DNA of 64,000 bases from an uncultured Oscillospiraceae bacterium (GTDB lineage: Bacteria > Bacillota > Clostridia > Oscillospirales > Oscillospiraceae): NCBI GenBank assembly GCA_934573855.1, contig CAKTMF010000001.1, positions 62,001-126,000 of the forward strand, written 5' to 3'. The translations under genes and the position numbers were made by a program. This document shows, one piece after another, positions 34,134 through 42,740 of the stretch (within the stretch, counting starts at the first letter, position 1; every line of letters begins with the position of its first letter). The notes below the pieces were generated by a model. That model had not been told where the DNA came from, made no database searches, and was given only the letters and a program-made list of their open reading frames with translations.

Positions 34134-34811
34134 TTGATATACTGCGTGGAAGACGAAAATTCCATCCGTGAGCTGATGGTGTACGCTATGAGGGCGTCCG
34201 GCTTTGAGGCTGCCGGGTTTGAAAGCGGCGAGGGCTTCTGGAAGGCCATGAAGGACAGGACGCCGGAGCTTGTCGTCCTTGACGTCATGCTGCCCGGAGA
34301 GGACGGGCTCACCATACTTAAAAAGCTCCGTTCGCACCCGGCTACCGCGCATATCCCCGTCATCATGGCCACGGCCCGCGGCAGCGAGTATGACAAGGTC
34401 ATCGGACTTGACGGCGGCGCGGACGACTATCTTGTAAAGCCGTTCGGCATGATGGAGATGATCTCGCGCATAAAGGCGGTGCTCAGGCGCGCCTCTCCGC
34501 CGCAGACCCGGATACTCAGCTGCGGAGGTATCGCGCTGGACGAGAGCCGTCACACCGTCACCGTGAACGGCAGAAGCGCGGCCCTCACGCTCAAGGAATA
34601 CGAGCTTCTGAAGCTTTTTATGGAAAATCAGGGTACCGTCTTTACGCGGGAAATGCTCCTCTCGAGCATATGGGGCATGGAGTTTCTCGGTGAGACGCGG
34701 ACGGTCGACGTCCATATAGGGACGCTTCGCACGAAGCTTGCCGAGGAGGGCGGCCTTATCCGCACGGTCCGCGGCGTGGGATACAAAATGGAGGACGGAC
34801 ATGAGCCATAA
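34134..34811 (+). CDS. phoP: PhoP/PhoB-type response regulator
   Basis: 225 residues, OmpR class: a receiver domain with the phospho-acceptor Asp50 in 'LVVLDVMLPGEDG' and Lys in 'DDYLVKPFG', then a winged-helix DNA-binding domain with 'LTLKEYELLKLFMENQG' and 'VDVHIGTLRTKL'. The start is TTG 34134, eight bases after GGAGGAGG; no ATG is available. It overlaps the kinase gene by eleven bases. Lying opposite the pst-phoU operon, it is most likely the phosphate-starvation regulator. Confidence 0.92.
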   Translation: MIYCVEDENSIRELMVYAMRASGFEAAGFESGEGFWKAMKDRTPELVVLDVMLPGEDGLTILKKLRSHPATAHIPVIMATARGSEYDKVIGLDGGADDYLVKPFGMMEMISRIKAVLRRASPPQTRILSCGGIALDESRHTVTVNGRSAALTLKEYELLKLFMENQGTVFTREMLLSSIWGMEFLGETRTVDVHIGTLRTKLAEEGGLIRTVRGVGYKMEDGHEP

Positions 34812-36162
34812 GATATTCAGATCCATCTGGTTTGCCGCGGCCGCCGTGTTTCTCGCCTCGCTGACGGTGATAATGGGCATATCGTACAGCTATTTCTCGG
34901 CGCTGCAGCGAGTGCAGCTCAAAAACGAGACGGAGCTTGCCGCGCAGGGCGCTGCGCTCGCGGGACACGCATATTTCGAAAAGCTGGACAGCCCTGTCTA
35001 CCGCATAACGTGGATCGGCGCGGACGGAGAGGTCCTCTACGATAACGAGGCGGATACCGCCGCCATGGAGAACCATCTCGAGCGGCAGGAGGTCAGGGAC
35101 GCCCTGCAAAACGGCTACGGCGAGGCGGAGCGCTATTCTCCCACGCTCGCGGAAAAGCAGTTCTACGCCGCAAAGCGCCTCCCTGACGGCAGCGTCATAC
35201 GCCTGTCCGTCGCGCATATGGCGGTGTGGTCGCTGCTGCTCGGCTACGCGCAGCCGCTGTGTCTGGTCGTACTGCTGGCGCTCGCGCTGTCGCTGATCCT
35301 CGCGTCGAGCCTCACAAAAAAGATCATCCAGCCCATAAACGACATCGACCTCAAGTCACCCGAGCAGTATTACGGCCGGGAAAATTACGAGGAGATCGAG
35401 CCGCTTCTGCGCCATATCGCGGCCCAGCAGGAGCAGCTGCGCCGGGATCACGCCCAGATAGAAAAGACCGGACTTATCCGTCAGGAATTTACCGCCAACG
35501 TCTCGCATGAGCTGAAAACTCCGCTCCATGCCATATCGGGCTACGCGGAGCTGCTGGAAAACGGACTGGTCAAGGCGGAGGATGTGCGTCCCTTTGCCGG
35601 CCGGATACGCAGCGAGGCCCTGCGCATGACGAGGCTCGTGGAGGATATAATCGACCTCACCCGCCTCGATAACGGCGGGAGCGAGCTTAAATTCGAGGAC
35701 TGCGACCTCGTGCAGATAGCAAAGAACGCCGCGGACAGCCTTGACGCGGCGGCCGGCGCGGCGGGAGTCACCGTCAGCGTGACCGGCGAGACGGCCCCGA
35801 TGAGAGCGGTGGCGCAGCTTTTGTACAGTATCGTTTACGACCTCTGCGACAACGCCATCAAGTATAACCGCAGCGGCGGGTCGGTGAAAGTGAGCGTGGA
35901 GCATGGCGGCGTCGACACTGTTCTGACGGTCGTTGATACCGGAATCGGGATCCCGGAGGACAGTCTCGACCGCATTTTCGAGCGCTTCTACCGTGTGGAC
36001 AAGAGCCGCAGCAAGGAGGTCGGCGGCACGGGGCTTGGCCTTTCGATAGTCAAGCACGCCGTGATGATACATCACGGAACTATAAAGGTAACGAGCGAGC
36101 TTGGCAAGGGAACGTGCTTTACCGTGACCCTGCCGAACATTCCAAAGGAGGAAAATAAGTGA
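34801..36162 (+). CDS. phoR: PhoR-type sensor histidine kinase
   Basis: 453 residues: helix 1 (about 9-31), an outer domain of some 110 residues, helix 2 (about 143-168), a short linker, the HisKA domain with phospho-acceptor His236 in 'TANVSHELKTPLHAISGYAE', and an HATPase_c domain with the N box 'DLCDNAIKYNRSGG', 'DTGIGIP' and 'GGTGLGLSIVKHA'. It senses phosphate status through Pst/PhoU in known systems and phosphorylates PhoP. ATG 34801 follows GGAGG and overlaps phoP. Confidence 0.93.
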   Translation: MSHKIFRSIWFAAAAVFLASLTVIMGISYSYFSALQRVQLKNETELAAQGAALAGHAYFEKLDSPVYRITWIGADGEVLYDNEADTAAMENHLERQEVRDALQNGYGEAERYSPTLAEKQFYAAKRLPDGSVIRLSVAHMAVWSLLLGYAQPLCLVVLLALALSLILASSLTKKIIQPINDIDLKSPEQYYGRENYEEIEPLLRHIAAQQEQLRRDHAQIEKTGLIRQEFTANVSHELKTPLHAISGYAELLENGLVKAEDVRPFAGRIRSEALRMTRLVEDIIDLTRLDNGGSELKFEDCDLVQIAKNAADSLDAAAGAAGVTVSVTGETAPMRAVAQLLYSIVYDLCDNAIKYNRSGGSVKVSVEHGGVDTVLTVVDTGIGIPEDSLDRIFERFYRVDKSRSKEVGGTGLGLSIVKHAVMIHHGTIKVTSELGKGTCFTVTLPNIPKEENK

Positions 36163-36815
36163 CATTTCAGGAAATAAAGAACAATGAAGAGATAAACAGC
36201 TACATCCGTCAGGCGGACCTGTCTCTCGCGGCGCTGGGCTATACGGAGCACAGCTTTGCACATGTGACGATAGTCGCCGAGAAGGCGGGCTACATCCTCG
36301 AAACGCTGGGCTATCCCGAGCGTACCGTGGAGCTTGCGAAGATCGCGGGCTACCTGCACGATATCGGGAATCTTGTGAACCGTATCGACCACAGCCAGTC
36401 GGGCGCGGTGATGGCCTTCAGGATACTTGACCATCTGAAGTTCCCGCCGGACGAGATCGGTCAGATCATCTCGGCCATCGGCAACCACGACGAGGGTACG
36501 GGCGTACCGGTCAGCGCGCTCGCGGCGGCGCTCATCCTCGCCGATAAGAGCGACGTGCGCCGCAACCGTGTGCGCAATCAGGACGCGGCGTCCTTTGACA
36601 TACATGACCGCGTGAACTACTCGGTCACGAAGTCGGAACTCAAGATAAACGAGGCGCACACCCTCATAAAGCTCAAGCTCTCCGTCGACACGCATTACGG
36701 CTCGGTAATGGACTATTTTGAGATATTCATGCAGCGTATGCTCCTGTGCCGCAAGGCGGCGGAAAAGCTCGGACTTTCCTTCAAGCTGATGATAAACGAG
36801 CAGCAGCTCATATAA
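36159..36815 (+). CDS. HD-domain phosphohydrolase
   Basis: 218 residues. The HD metal site reads from 'HSFAHVTIVAEKAG' through 'AGYLHDIGNLVNRIDHSQSG' to 'IGNHDEGTG' and 'LILADKSDVRRNRVR', so the His and Asp ligands are all there. GTG 36159 overlaps the phoR stop (GTGA). Such proteins cleave nucleotides or cyclic dinucleotides; none of these can be chosen from sequence. Placement as third gene after phoP-phoR suggests a phosphate-linked nucleotide role. Confidence 0.85.
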   Translation: MTFQEIKNNEEINSYIRQADLSLAALGYTEHSFAHVTIVAEKAGYILETLGYPERTVELAKIAGYLHDIGNLVNRIDHSQSGAVMAFRILDHLKFPPDEIGQIISAIGNHDEGTGVPVSALAAALILADKSDVRRNRVRNQDAASFDIHDRVNYSVTKSELKINEAHTLIKLKLSVDTHYGSVMDYFEIFMQRMLLCRKAAEKLGLSFKLMINEQQLI

Positions 36816-36829
36816 AAGCATATAAAAGC

Positions 36830-36858
36830 GGCGGGAGGCCTGAGGCCTCCCGCCTTTT
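36830..36858. terminator. Bidirectional terminator between the HD gene and phoU
   Basis: Eleven-base-pair stem GGCGGGAGGCC/GGCCTCCCGCC with loop TGA, AAAA upstream and TTTT downstream. Confidence 0.9.
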
Positions 36859-36865
36859 GACGTTT

Positions 36866-37513
36866 TCATGAGTTTTTATGCACGCCGGTCGCGGCAAACT
36901 CCACCCACTCCGACAGATTTACGGCGTGGTCGCCGATACGCTCGAGATATTTCGCTATCATCAGCAGGTCCAGCGCTACCTCACCCTGCTGAGGCTCTCT
37001 CGCGACGGCTGCTATGAGCGCCTGCTTCGTGGAGGAAAAGTCCGCGTCGACCTGATCGTCCATCTTCGCGACGGACTGCGCGAGCTGCACGTCCTTCGTG
37101 ACGAAGGCCTCGACGCTTTTTACGACCATGGAGCTGGCCTGACGCGCCATACGGCACACGGTAGTGCAGTCAAAGGTGTTGTGGGCGAGGAAGAACGGGA
37201 TTATCTCCGCAATGTCCGACGCCTGATCGCCGATACGCTCCATATCTGTTATCATCTTGAGCGCCGAGGATATCTGCCGCAGGTCCCGCGCCACCGGCTG
37301 CTGCTGGAGGAGGAGCTTCAGGCAGAGTGTTTCGATGAGCCGCTCCTGCTCGTTCGTCTTTTCTTCCAGCTTGTTGACCGGGGCGACGCGCTCGACGCAC
37401 TGTTCCTCGAGCGACTGCGCGACCAGACCGATGGCCTCTTCGCAGGTCTCGCCCATTTCCGTGAGCTTTTCGTTCAGCTCGTTGAGCTGAGAATCAAATT
37501 TGCTCCTCATCAT
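36866..37513 (-). CDS. phoU: PhoU phosphate-signalling protein
   Basis: 215 residues, two three-helix PhoU repeats with the metal-binding signature 'ITDMERIGDQASDIAE' in the first and 'IAKYLERIGDHAVNLSEW' in the second. PhoU links the Pst transporter to PhoR and keeps the regulon off when phosphate is sufficient. The start at 37513 forms an ATGA overlap with pstB. It is the last gene of the pst operon, as usual. Confidence 0.96.
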   Translation of the reverse strand: MMRSKFDSQLNELNEKLTEMGETCEEAIGLVAQSLEEQCVERVAPVNKLEEKTNEQERLIETLCLKLLLQQQPVARDLRQISSALKMITDMERIGDQASDIAEIIPFFLAHNTFDCTTVCRMARQASSMVVKSVEAFVTKDVQLAQSVAKMDDQVDADFSSTKQALIAAVAREPQQGEVALDLLMIAKYLERIGDHAVNLSEWVEFAATGVHKNS

Positions 37514-38265
37514 CCGAACCTCCCCGTGATATAGTCCTCGGTGCATTTCTTGTCGGGCTGGTAGAACAGCTTCTGCGTGTCGCCGTACTCTATCAGCTCG
37601 CCGAGCAGGAAAAATGCGGTCTTATCCGAAATGCGCAGCGCCTGCTGCATGTTGTGCGTGACGATGATGATGGTGTAGCTTTCCTTCAGCGCGGTGGCCA
37701 GCTCCTCTATCTTTGAGGTCGAGATGGGGTCGAGAGCGCTCGTCGGCTCGTCCATCAGCAGGACCCTCGGCTGCACGGCGAGAGAGCGCGCGATACACAG
37801 TCTCTGCTGCTGCCCGCCGGAGAGGCTGAGCGCGCTTTTCCTGAGCCGGTCCTTGACCTCGTCCCAAATGGCGGCGCTCCTGAGCGACTGCTCCACGATA
37901 CCGTCCAGCTCCGAGCGGCTCCGTATGCCGTGCGTCCTCGGGCCGTAAGCGACGTTGTCATAAATGCTCATGGGGAAGGGATTCGGCTTCTGAAAGACCA
38001 TGCCCACCTCGCGCCGCAGGGCGTTCACGTCCACGTCGGGCGCATATATGTCCTGCCCGTTGTAGCACACCTCGCCCTCGATGCGGACGTTCGGCACAAG
38101 GTCGTTCATGCGGTCAAGAGTCTTGAGAAAGGTGGATTTGCCGCAGCCGGAGGGGCCGATGAGCGCGGTGACGCTCTTTTCGGGGATGTCCATGCTGACG
38201 GACTTGAGCGCCTGCATCTGCCCATACCAGAGCGAGAGGTCCTTTACGGTCAAAATATCGCTCAT
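37510..38265 (-). CDS. pstB: Phosphate ABC transporter ATP-binding protein
   Basis: 251 residues with Walker A 'IGPSGCGKST' (about 36-45), signature 'LSLSGGQQQRLCIARSL' and Walker B 'VLLMDEPTSALDPISTSK'. It powers phosphate import through PstCA. Of two starts, ATG 38265 is preferred: it forms an ATGA overlap with the kinase gene upstream and leaves a nine-base gap from GAAAGG. Confidence 0.97.
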   Translation of the reverse strand: MSDILTVKDLSLWYGQMQALKSVSMDIPEKSVTALIGPSGCGKSTFLKTLDRMNDLVPNVRIEGEVCYNGQDIYAPDVDVNALRREVGMVFQKPNPFPMSIYDNVAYGPRTHGIRSRSELDGIVEQSLRSAAIWDEVKDRLRKSALSLSGGQQQRLCIARSLAVQPRVLLMDEPTSALDPISTSKIEELATALKESYTIIIVTHNMQQALRISDKTAFFLLGELIEYGDTQKLFYQPDKKCTEDYITGRFG

Positions 38266-39077
38266 ATGCGCCATCCTTTCAAAACAGGCTCAAAGGCAAG
38301 GCCGTACCAGTGTCCCGGCTGACGCGTGGCGGTCTCGTGAATGGCCCTGTCGCAGAAGTCCGCAGCCCGGTCGAGCGCCTCCGGAGCGTCCCGGCCGGAG
38401 AGCAGCTCTCCGCACAGCGCGCTCGTGAAAACGTCGCCCGCGCCGTGCAGGGACAGATCGACATAGTCCTTATCTATACGGTGGACGCTGCCGCCGAGGC
38501 GGGCAAGATAGCCTATTTTATCCCCGGAGCGAATGCTGGTGACGACGGTATTTTCCGCGCTCTGCGCGTCCAGCAGAGCCTCGTCGGAGCTTGAAAACGG
38601 CAGCCCCGCGAGCAGCGCGGCCTCGGTGCGGTTGGGCGTTATCCAGTCGGCGAGTGCGCACAGCTCACGCATGGCGCCGATGTGCGCGTCGGTAAAGCCG
38701 CCGTAGAGCTTCCCGTTGTCGCCAAGCACGGGGTCGACCACGACGAGAGTGCCGTCGTCGGCGAAGCAGCGCACAAATTCGCACGCGAGGCGTATCTGCT
38801 CCTCCGAGCAGCAGTAGCCCGTGGAAATGCAGTCAAAGCGCACGCCGATCTTCTTCCAGTGCTTGGAGAATTTGCGCATATTTTCCGTCATATCCTGGAC
38901 GACGTAACCGCAGAAGCCGCCCGTGTGAGTCGACAGCACCGCCGTCGGCAGCGGCACCGCCTCTGCGCCGTATGCGGAGAGTATGGGCATGGATACGCCC
39001 AGCGAGCATTTGCCGAAGCAGGAGAGATCGTTTATCAGAGCCGCCCGTTTAAGGCCGCAGGGGTTAACATTTTTCAT
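38262..39077 (-). CDS. Pyridoxal/pyridoxine kinase (PdxK/PdxY-like) inside the pst operon
   Basis: 271 residues of the ribokinase-like fold: 'ALINDLSCFGKCSLGVSMPI' near the N-terminus, 'VVDPVLGDNGKLYGGF' in the middle and the catalytic 'LHGAGDVFTSALCG' near residue 210. The pattern matches bacterial pyridoxamine kinases of the PdxY branch, which make PLP precursors from B6 vitamers and ATP. It is unusual to find it between pstA and pstB; ATGA overlaps on both sides show it is a real part of the operon and not a stray insertion. The long upstream opening is antisense-like and rejected. Confidence 0.9.
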   Translation of the reverse strand: MKNVNPCGLKRAALINDLSCFGKCSLGVSMPILSAYGAEAVPLPTAVLSTHTGGFCGYVVQDMTENMRKFSKHWKKIGVRFDCISTGYCCSEEQIRLACEFVRCFADDGTLVVVDPVLGDNGKLYGGFTDAHIGAMRELCALADWITPNRTEAALLAGLPFSSSDEALLDAQSAENTVVTSIRSGDKIGYLARLGGSVHRIDKDYVDLSLHGAGDVFTSALCGELLSGRDAPEALDRAADFCDRAIHETATRQPGHWYGLAFEPVLKGWRI

Positions 39078-39937
39078 TTCTGACTCCGTTTCTGTATCTG
39101 TTTTCCGGTGAACGCTGCCGCGAGGTTGATGAGCAGCGCGAGTATCAAAAGTATCGCCGCAATGGCGAACGCGACGTCGAACTCCCCCTGCTCCTTGGCG
39201 TAGGTGTAGAGGGCGACCGTCAGCGTCGAGCCGGGGGAGGTCAGGCCGATCAGGAACTTGTTCATGGAGTGGGCAAAGCCCGCCGTGAACAGAAGCGCCG
39301 CCGACTCGCCGAGGATACGCCCGGCCGAGAGTATGCAGCCCGTAACGATGCCGCCGACACAGCCCGGAAGCACCACGGTGCGCACCACGCGCCATCTCCC
39401 CGCGCCGAGAGCGAACGCGCCCTCACGGTAGCTCTGCGGCACTGTCCGCAGGCTCTCCTGAGTCGTGCGCAGTACGGTCGGCAGATTCATGATGACGAGC
39501 GTCAGCGCGCCGGACAGCAGGGATGTGCGCATGCCCAGAAACTCGCAGAAGAACAGCATGCCCACAAGCCCGTATATGATCGACGGAATGCCCGAGAGAG
39601 TCTCCGCCGCGTATTCGATGGCCGCGACGACCTTGCGGTTTCGCGCGTACTCCGTGAGATATACGGCCGCGCCGACGCCGAGCGGCAGGACGACCGCGAG
39701 GGACGCGAGAAGTATCTGCACGGTGTTGCATATATCCGGCAGAATGCCGATGGTGCCGGCGACATAGCTGGGCTTTGTGGAGAGAAGCTCCCATGTGACG
39801 AAGGGCAGCCCCTTGTACAGCACGAATACGATGATGGATACCACCGTCACGGCGGTGAGCGCGGCGGAAATAAGCGTCGCCGCGCTCGTCAGGACGATGT
39901 ATATGCGCCGGGACAGCGGAAGTTTTTCTGTCAGCAT
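39074..39937 (-). CDS. pstA: Phosphate ABC transporter permease PstA
   Basis: 287 residues with six hydrophobic helices and the permease loop 'RTTQESLRTVPQSYREGAFA' that contacts PstB. 'YLTEYARNRKVVAAIEY' and 'GIPSIIYGLVGMLFF' are typical of PstA. The start lies directly after the pstC stop, and AGAGGAA provides the ribosome binding site. Confidence 0.95.
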   Translation of the reverse strand: MLTEKLPLSRRIYIVLTSAATLISAALTAVTVVSIIVFVLYKGLPFVTWELLSTKPSYVAGTIGILPDICNTVQILLASLAVVLPLGVGAAVYLTEYARNRKVVAAIEYAAETLSGIPSIIYGLVGMLFFCEFLGMRTSLLSGALTLVIMNLPTVLRTTQESLRTVPQSYREGAFALGAGRWRVVRTVVLPGCVGGIVTGCILSAGRILGESAALLFTAGFAHSMNKFLIGLTSPGSTLTVALYTYAKEQGEFDVAFAIAAILLILALLINLAAAFTGKQIQKRSQK

Positions 39938-40798
39938 TTATTTTTTCCTCTTGAAGAAATGGTTGAGAACGGCGTTGATGAGCATGATGAACACATACAG
40001 CACCAGCGCTATCGAAAAGAGCGCCTGACGCTGGAGACCGGAGGAATATGACATCTCGCTCGCGACCGCCGTCGTGAGGAAGCGGACGCTCTCAAAGAGC
40101 GATGGCATGTTCGGCGCGTTGCCCGAGACCATCATTACCGCCATCGCCTCGCCGACCGCGCGGCCGACGCCCAGCACCACGGCCGCGGCGACTCCGCTCC
40201 CCGCGGCGGGCGCGCTGACGCGAAACCACGTTTCCGCCGGCGTCGCGCCGAGGGCGAGAGACGCGTCCTCATATTCCTTGGGGACTGAGTCGAGCGCGTC
40301 CGTCGAGACCTTGATGATGGACGGCAGTATCATGACCGCCAGCACCGCCATCGCGGCGAGCAGGCTCGCCCCGTCAGGCACATGGAATATCCTGCGTATC
40401 GCCGGGACGAGTACGAGCATGCCGACCAGCCCGTAGACGACGGACGGTATCCCGGCGAGGAGACTCACCGCGCTCTCCATCACCGTGCGCATGCGGGGCG
40501 GGGCCATCTTGGAGAGAAACACGGCGGTAAGAAAGCCCACGGGGATACCTATCAGTATCGCGCCGCAGGTGCCGTATATGCTCGTGAGTATGAAGGGCAG
40601 GATACCGAACTTCGGCTCCGCCGCCGTTGACGCCCATGTCTTTCCGAAGAGAAATGGGATGAGTCCTATCTCAGCTATCGCCGGTACGCCGGAGATTATC
40701 AGATACAGGGTTATCAGCAGCACGCAGCCGACCGTGACCAGACCCAACAGCAGGAAGACGCCGTGAACGGCGGCTTCCATAGCTTTGTTCTTATTCAT
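39938..40798 (-). CDS. pstC: Phosphate ABC transporter permease PstC
   Basis: 286 residues with six helices. Signatures are 'ILPFILTSIYGTCGAILIG', 'GIPSVVYGLVGMLVLVPAIR' and the coupling loop 'VSTDALDSVPKEYEDASLAL'. Forms the phosphate channel with PstA. It follows pstS at 12 bases and its ribosome binding site is weak. Confidence 0.95.
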   Translation of the reverse strand: MNKNKAMEAAVHGVFLLLGLVTVGCVLLITLYLIISGVPAIAEIGLIPFLFGKTWASTAAEPKFGILPFILTSIYGTCGAILIGIPVGFLTAVFLSKMAPPRMRTVMESAVSLLAGIPSVVYGLVGMLVLVPAIRRIFHVPDGASLLAAMAVLAVMILPSIIKVSTDALDSVPKEYEDASLALGATPAETWFRVSAPAAGSGVAAAVVLGVGRAVGEAMAVMMVSGNAPNMPSLFESVRFLTTAVASEMSYSSGLQRQALFSIALVLYVFIMLINAVLNHFFKRKK

Positions 40799-40810
40799 AC
40801 CGGCCGTTTA

Positions 40811-41620
40811 TCAGCCGTTTGCCGGGACCGCGCCGGCGGTGATGATGTACTCTGCGGCTTCCGCGCTCAGTGCGAAGTCAAAGAACTTCTGCGCGGCGGA
40901 GGAGAGAGCCTTGTCGGTCTTTGTCACGAGGACGAAGGGACGCTGGATGACATAGCTGCCGTCCTTTACGCTCGCCTCGGAGGGGGCGACGCCGTCCACG
41001 CTCAGCGCCTTGACGCTGCCCTTTAGGGAGGCGAGGGAGGCGTAGCCGATGGCGTCGGGGTTCTGCGCGACGGTGGTGATGACGTCGCCGGTGGAGGTCA
41101 GCTCCTGACGGTAGAGGCACGCGTCCGAGGTCCCGGTGATGGACTCGAAGCCGTCGCGCGTACCGGAGCCTGCCTCGCGGCCGATCAGGACTATTGGGGC
41201 GCTCTTGCCGCCAAGCTCGGACCAGTTGGTGATCTTGCCGGTGTAGATATCCGCGATCTCGGCGACGCTCAGGTCGGAGACGGGGTTTTCGGGGTTCACT
41301 ATCATGGCGATACCGTCAAGGGCGACGACAGTGCCGGTGAGCGACTCCTTTTCGGAGTCCTTCAGCGCGCGGCTGGAAAGACCGATGTCGCAGCGCCCTT
41401 CAAGCACGGCCTGAATGCCGGAGCCGGAGCCGGTGGGGTTATAGGTAACTGTAATGCCTTCTTTTTCGTTGAACGCTTCCGCGAGCGTTCCGATCACCTT
41501 TTCCATCGAGGTCGAGCCGTCCGTTGCGACGCTCTCGCTTCCGCTCTTGCCGCAGCCGGTAAGCACGGTGAGTACGAGAACAAGAATTATCGCAGCCGCT
41601 CTGGTAAGATTTTTCTTCAT
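40811..41620 (-). CDS. pstS: Phosphate-binding lipoprotein PstS
   Basis: 269 residues. A lipoprotein signal ends at the lipobox 'LTGCG' (about residue 20), followed by 'VATDGSTSMEKVIGTLAEAF' with the Ser-Thr-Ser phosphate loop and 'GREAGSGTRDGFESI' with the Arg-Ser-Gly-Thr loop. It captures phosphate outside the membrane for PstCAB. ATG 41620 follows GGAGGAAATC; an ATG five codons earlier lies within that site and is rejected. Confidence 0.95.
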   Translation of the reverse strand: MKKNLTRAAAIILVLVLTVLTGCGKSGSESVATDGSTSMEKVIGTLAEAFNEKEGITVTYNPTGSGSGIQAVLEGRCDIGLSSRALKDSEKESLTGTVVALDGIAMIVNPENPVSDLSVAEIADIYTGKITNWSELGGKSAPIVLIGREAGSGTRDGFESITGTSDACLYRQELTSTGDVITTVAQNPDAIGYASLASLKGSVKALSVDGVAPSEASVKDGSYVIQRPFVLVTKTDKALSSAAQKFFDFALSAEAAEYIITAGAVPANG

Positions 41621-41661
41621 GGTGATTTCCTCCATTCATTTTCTTTTTGGCTACGTCTGAC

Positions 41662-41716
41662 ATGATAACGGAGGAACATCAAAAGCGTTACCGGGGTTTT
41701 GTAAAGCTTAGGTCAA
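41662..41716 (-). promoter_or_regulatory. PhoP-type promoter region of pstS
   Basis: On the minus strand TTGACC (41716-41711) and TTTACA (41705-41700) are eleven bases apart, followed at the same phase by CCGGTA; a TATCAT -10 lies at 41667-41662. The -35 is poor (TAACGC), as expected for an activator-dependent promoter. Confidence 0.45.
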
Positions 41717-41737
41717 ATCGCGGCGCGCAGAAACGGG

Positions 41738-41772
41738 AAGCTACCCGGAGCCGTGACGCTCCGGGTAGCTTC
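41738..41772 (-). terminator. Strong hairpin after the TetR gene
   Basis: Fourteen-base-pair stem GAAGCTACCCGGAG/CTCCGGGTAGCTTC with loop CCGTGACG. No clear T run follows on the minus strand, so efficiency is uncertain. Confidence 0.5.
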
Positions 41773-41800
41773 AATGCCAACGGTAAAGCCGTTTGCCGTA

Positions 41801-42538
41801 TTATTCCGTTTTTGTCTCCGTGTTTTCCATAAGCTCCTGAACGGAGAAATCAAAGTGCATGGCAAGCTCACGGAAAAGCCCGTGCATGACCTCGTCGGCG
41901 ACACGGCGGATATCCAGACTCTCCACAAAAGCGAGGGCCCGCGCCATCTCGTCCGCCGGGACATTGTACGCCCGGAGGCTCAGCGATAGGAAGCTGCGGA
42001 GCTTCTTCTCAAGCGTGAACTCGTCGGTACAGTGGTATGCCATGTACCCGCGCATGAGTCCCGCGGAGCCAATGTCGAGCGTGAAAAAATCATCCTCGTC
42101 CAGCTCGGGGAGATAGGGGCCGAATATGCCGTAAAGCTCCCTTGCCGTCTCGCGGAAGATATAGCTCGAGGCCTCGTCCTGAGAATATGCCTCGATGTAT
42201 ATCTCTCTGAGATTTTCGTTCAGCTCCGTGAGCGTGAGCTGTATGGCGGTCTCGGCCGCGTAGACACACACCGGCGGCAGAGGCTCGCTCGAAATGGCTC
42301 TCGCGGCGGCAAACTGGTTGGAGAACATGAACTTCACCAGCTCCGTCAGCACACCGTCCTTGGCGCGGAAAATATTCTGAAAGCTGCTGCTGGAGACGCC
42401 GGCCTTTTCAATGATCTCCGCCATTGTCGTTTTCTTGTAGCCCTTTTCCAAAAAGAGCTTGACGCAGACCTGCAGGATACGTTTTTTGGTAGGCAGACTG
42501 GCATTGGTTAACGTATGAACACACCTCCGGACTCGCAT
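41801..42538 (-). CDS. TetR/AcrR-family transcriptional regulator
   Basis: 245 residues. Helix-turn-helix of the TetR type: 'TKKRILQVCVKLFLEKGYKK' then 'MAEIIEKAGVSSSSFQNIF'; the C-terminal ligand domain is divergent. The start is set at ATG 42538 because the promoter's -10 lies at 42572-42577, so an ATG at 42568 would be too close to or upstream of the transcript start; no good ribosome binding site is seen. It stands alone, so its target cannot be read from context. DNA binding is well supported, ligand unknown. Confidence 0.85.
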   Translation of the reverse strand: MRVRRCVHTLTNASLPTKKRILQVCVKLFLEKGYKKTTMAEIIEKAGVSSSSFQNIFRAKDGVLTELVKFMFSNQFAAARAISSEPLPPVCVYAAETAIQLTLTELNENLREIYIEAYSQDEASSYIFRETARELYGIFGPYLPELDEDDFFTLDIGSAGLMRGYMAYHCTDEFTLEKKLRSFLSLSLRAYNVPADEMARALAFVESLDIRRVADEVMHGLFRELAMHFDFSVQELMENTETKTE

Positions 42539-42571
42539 ACACGCGTTAAATGGTAAAAGAAAACACATAAT

Positions 42572-42600
42572 AGAATATCAGAATTGCCCATTCGCGTCAA
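42572..42600 (-). promoter_or_regulatory. Promoter of the TetR gene
   Basis: On the minus strand TTGACG (42600-42595), 17 bases, TATTCT (42577-42572). Confidence 0.7.
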
Positions 42601-42697
42601 GTTTTTCTTTTAATAGGCAGGCGTCTGGCGTATTCCGGGTACCCGTTATGCATTTATACGGCGCGGACCCGCTGATTTACCTATTGGCTGAGGGAGC

Positions 42698-42736
42698 GTA
42701 AAGGCTCCGCCGCTTTCAAAACGTCGGAGCCTTTAC
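42698..42736 (-). terminator. Terminator-like hairpin ending the seven-gene sulfosugar operon
   Basis: Stem GTAAAGGCTCCG/CGGAGCCTTTAC with a 15-base loop, just after the DUF4867 stop. Confidence 0.7.
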
Positions 42737-42740
42737 GTGT

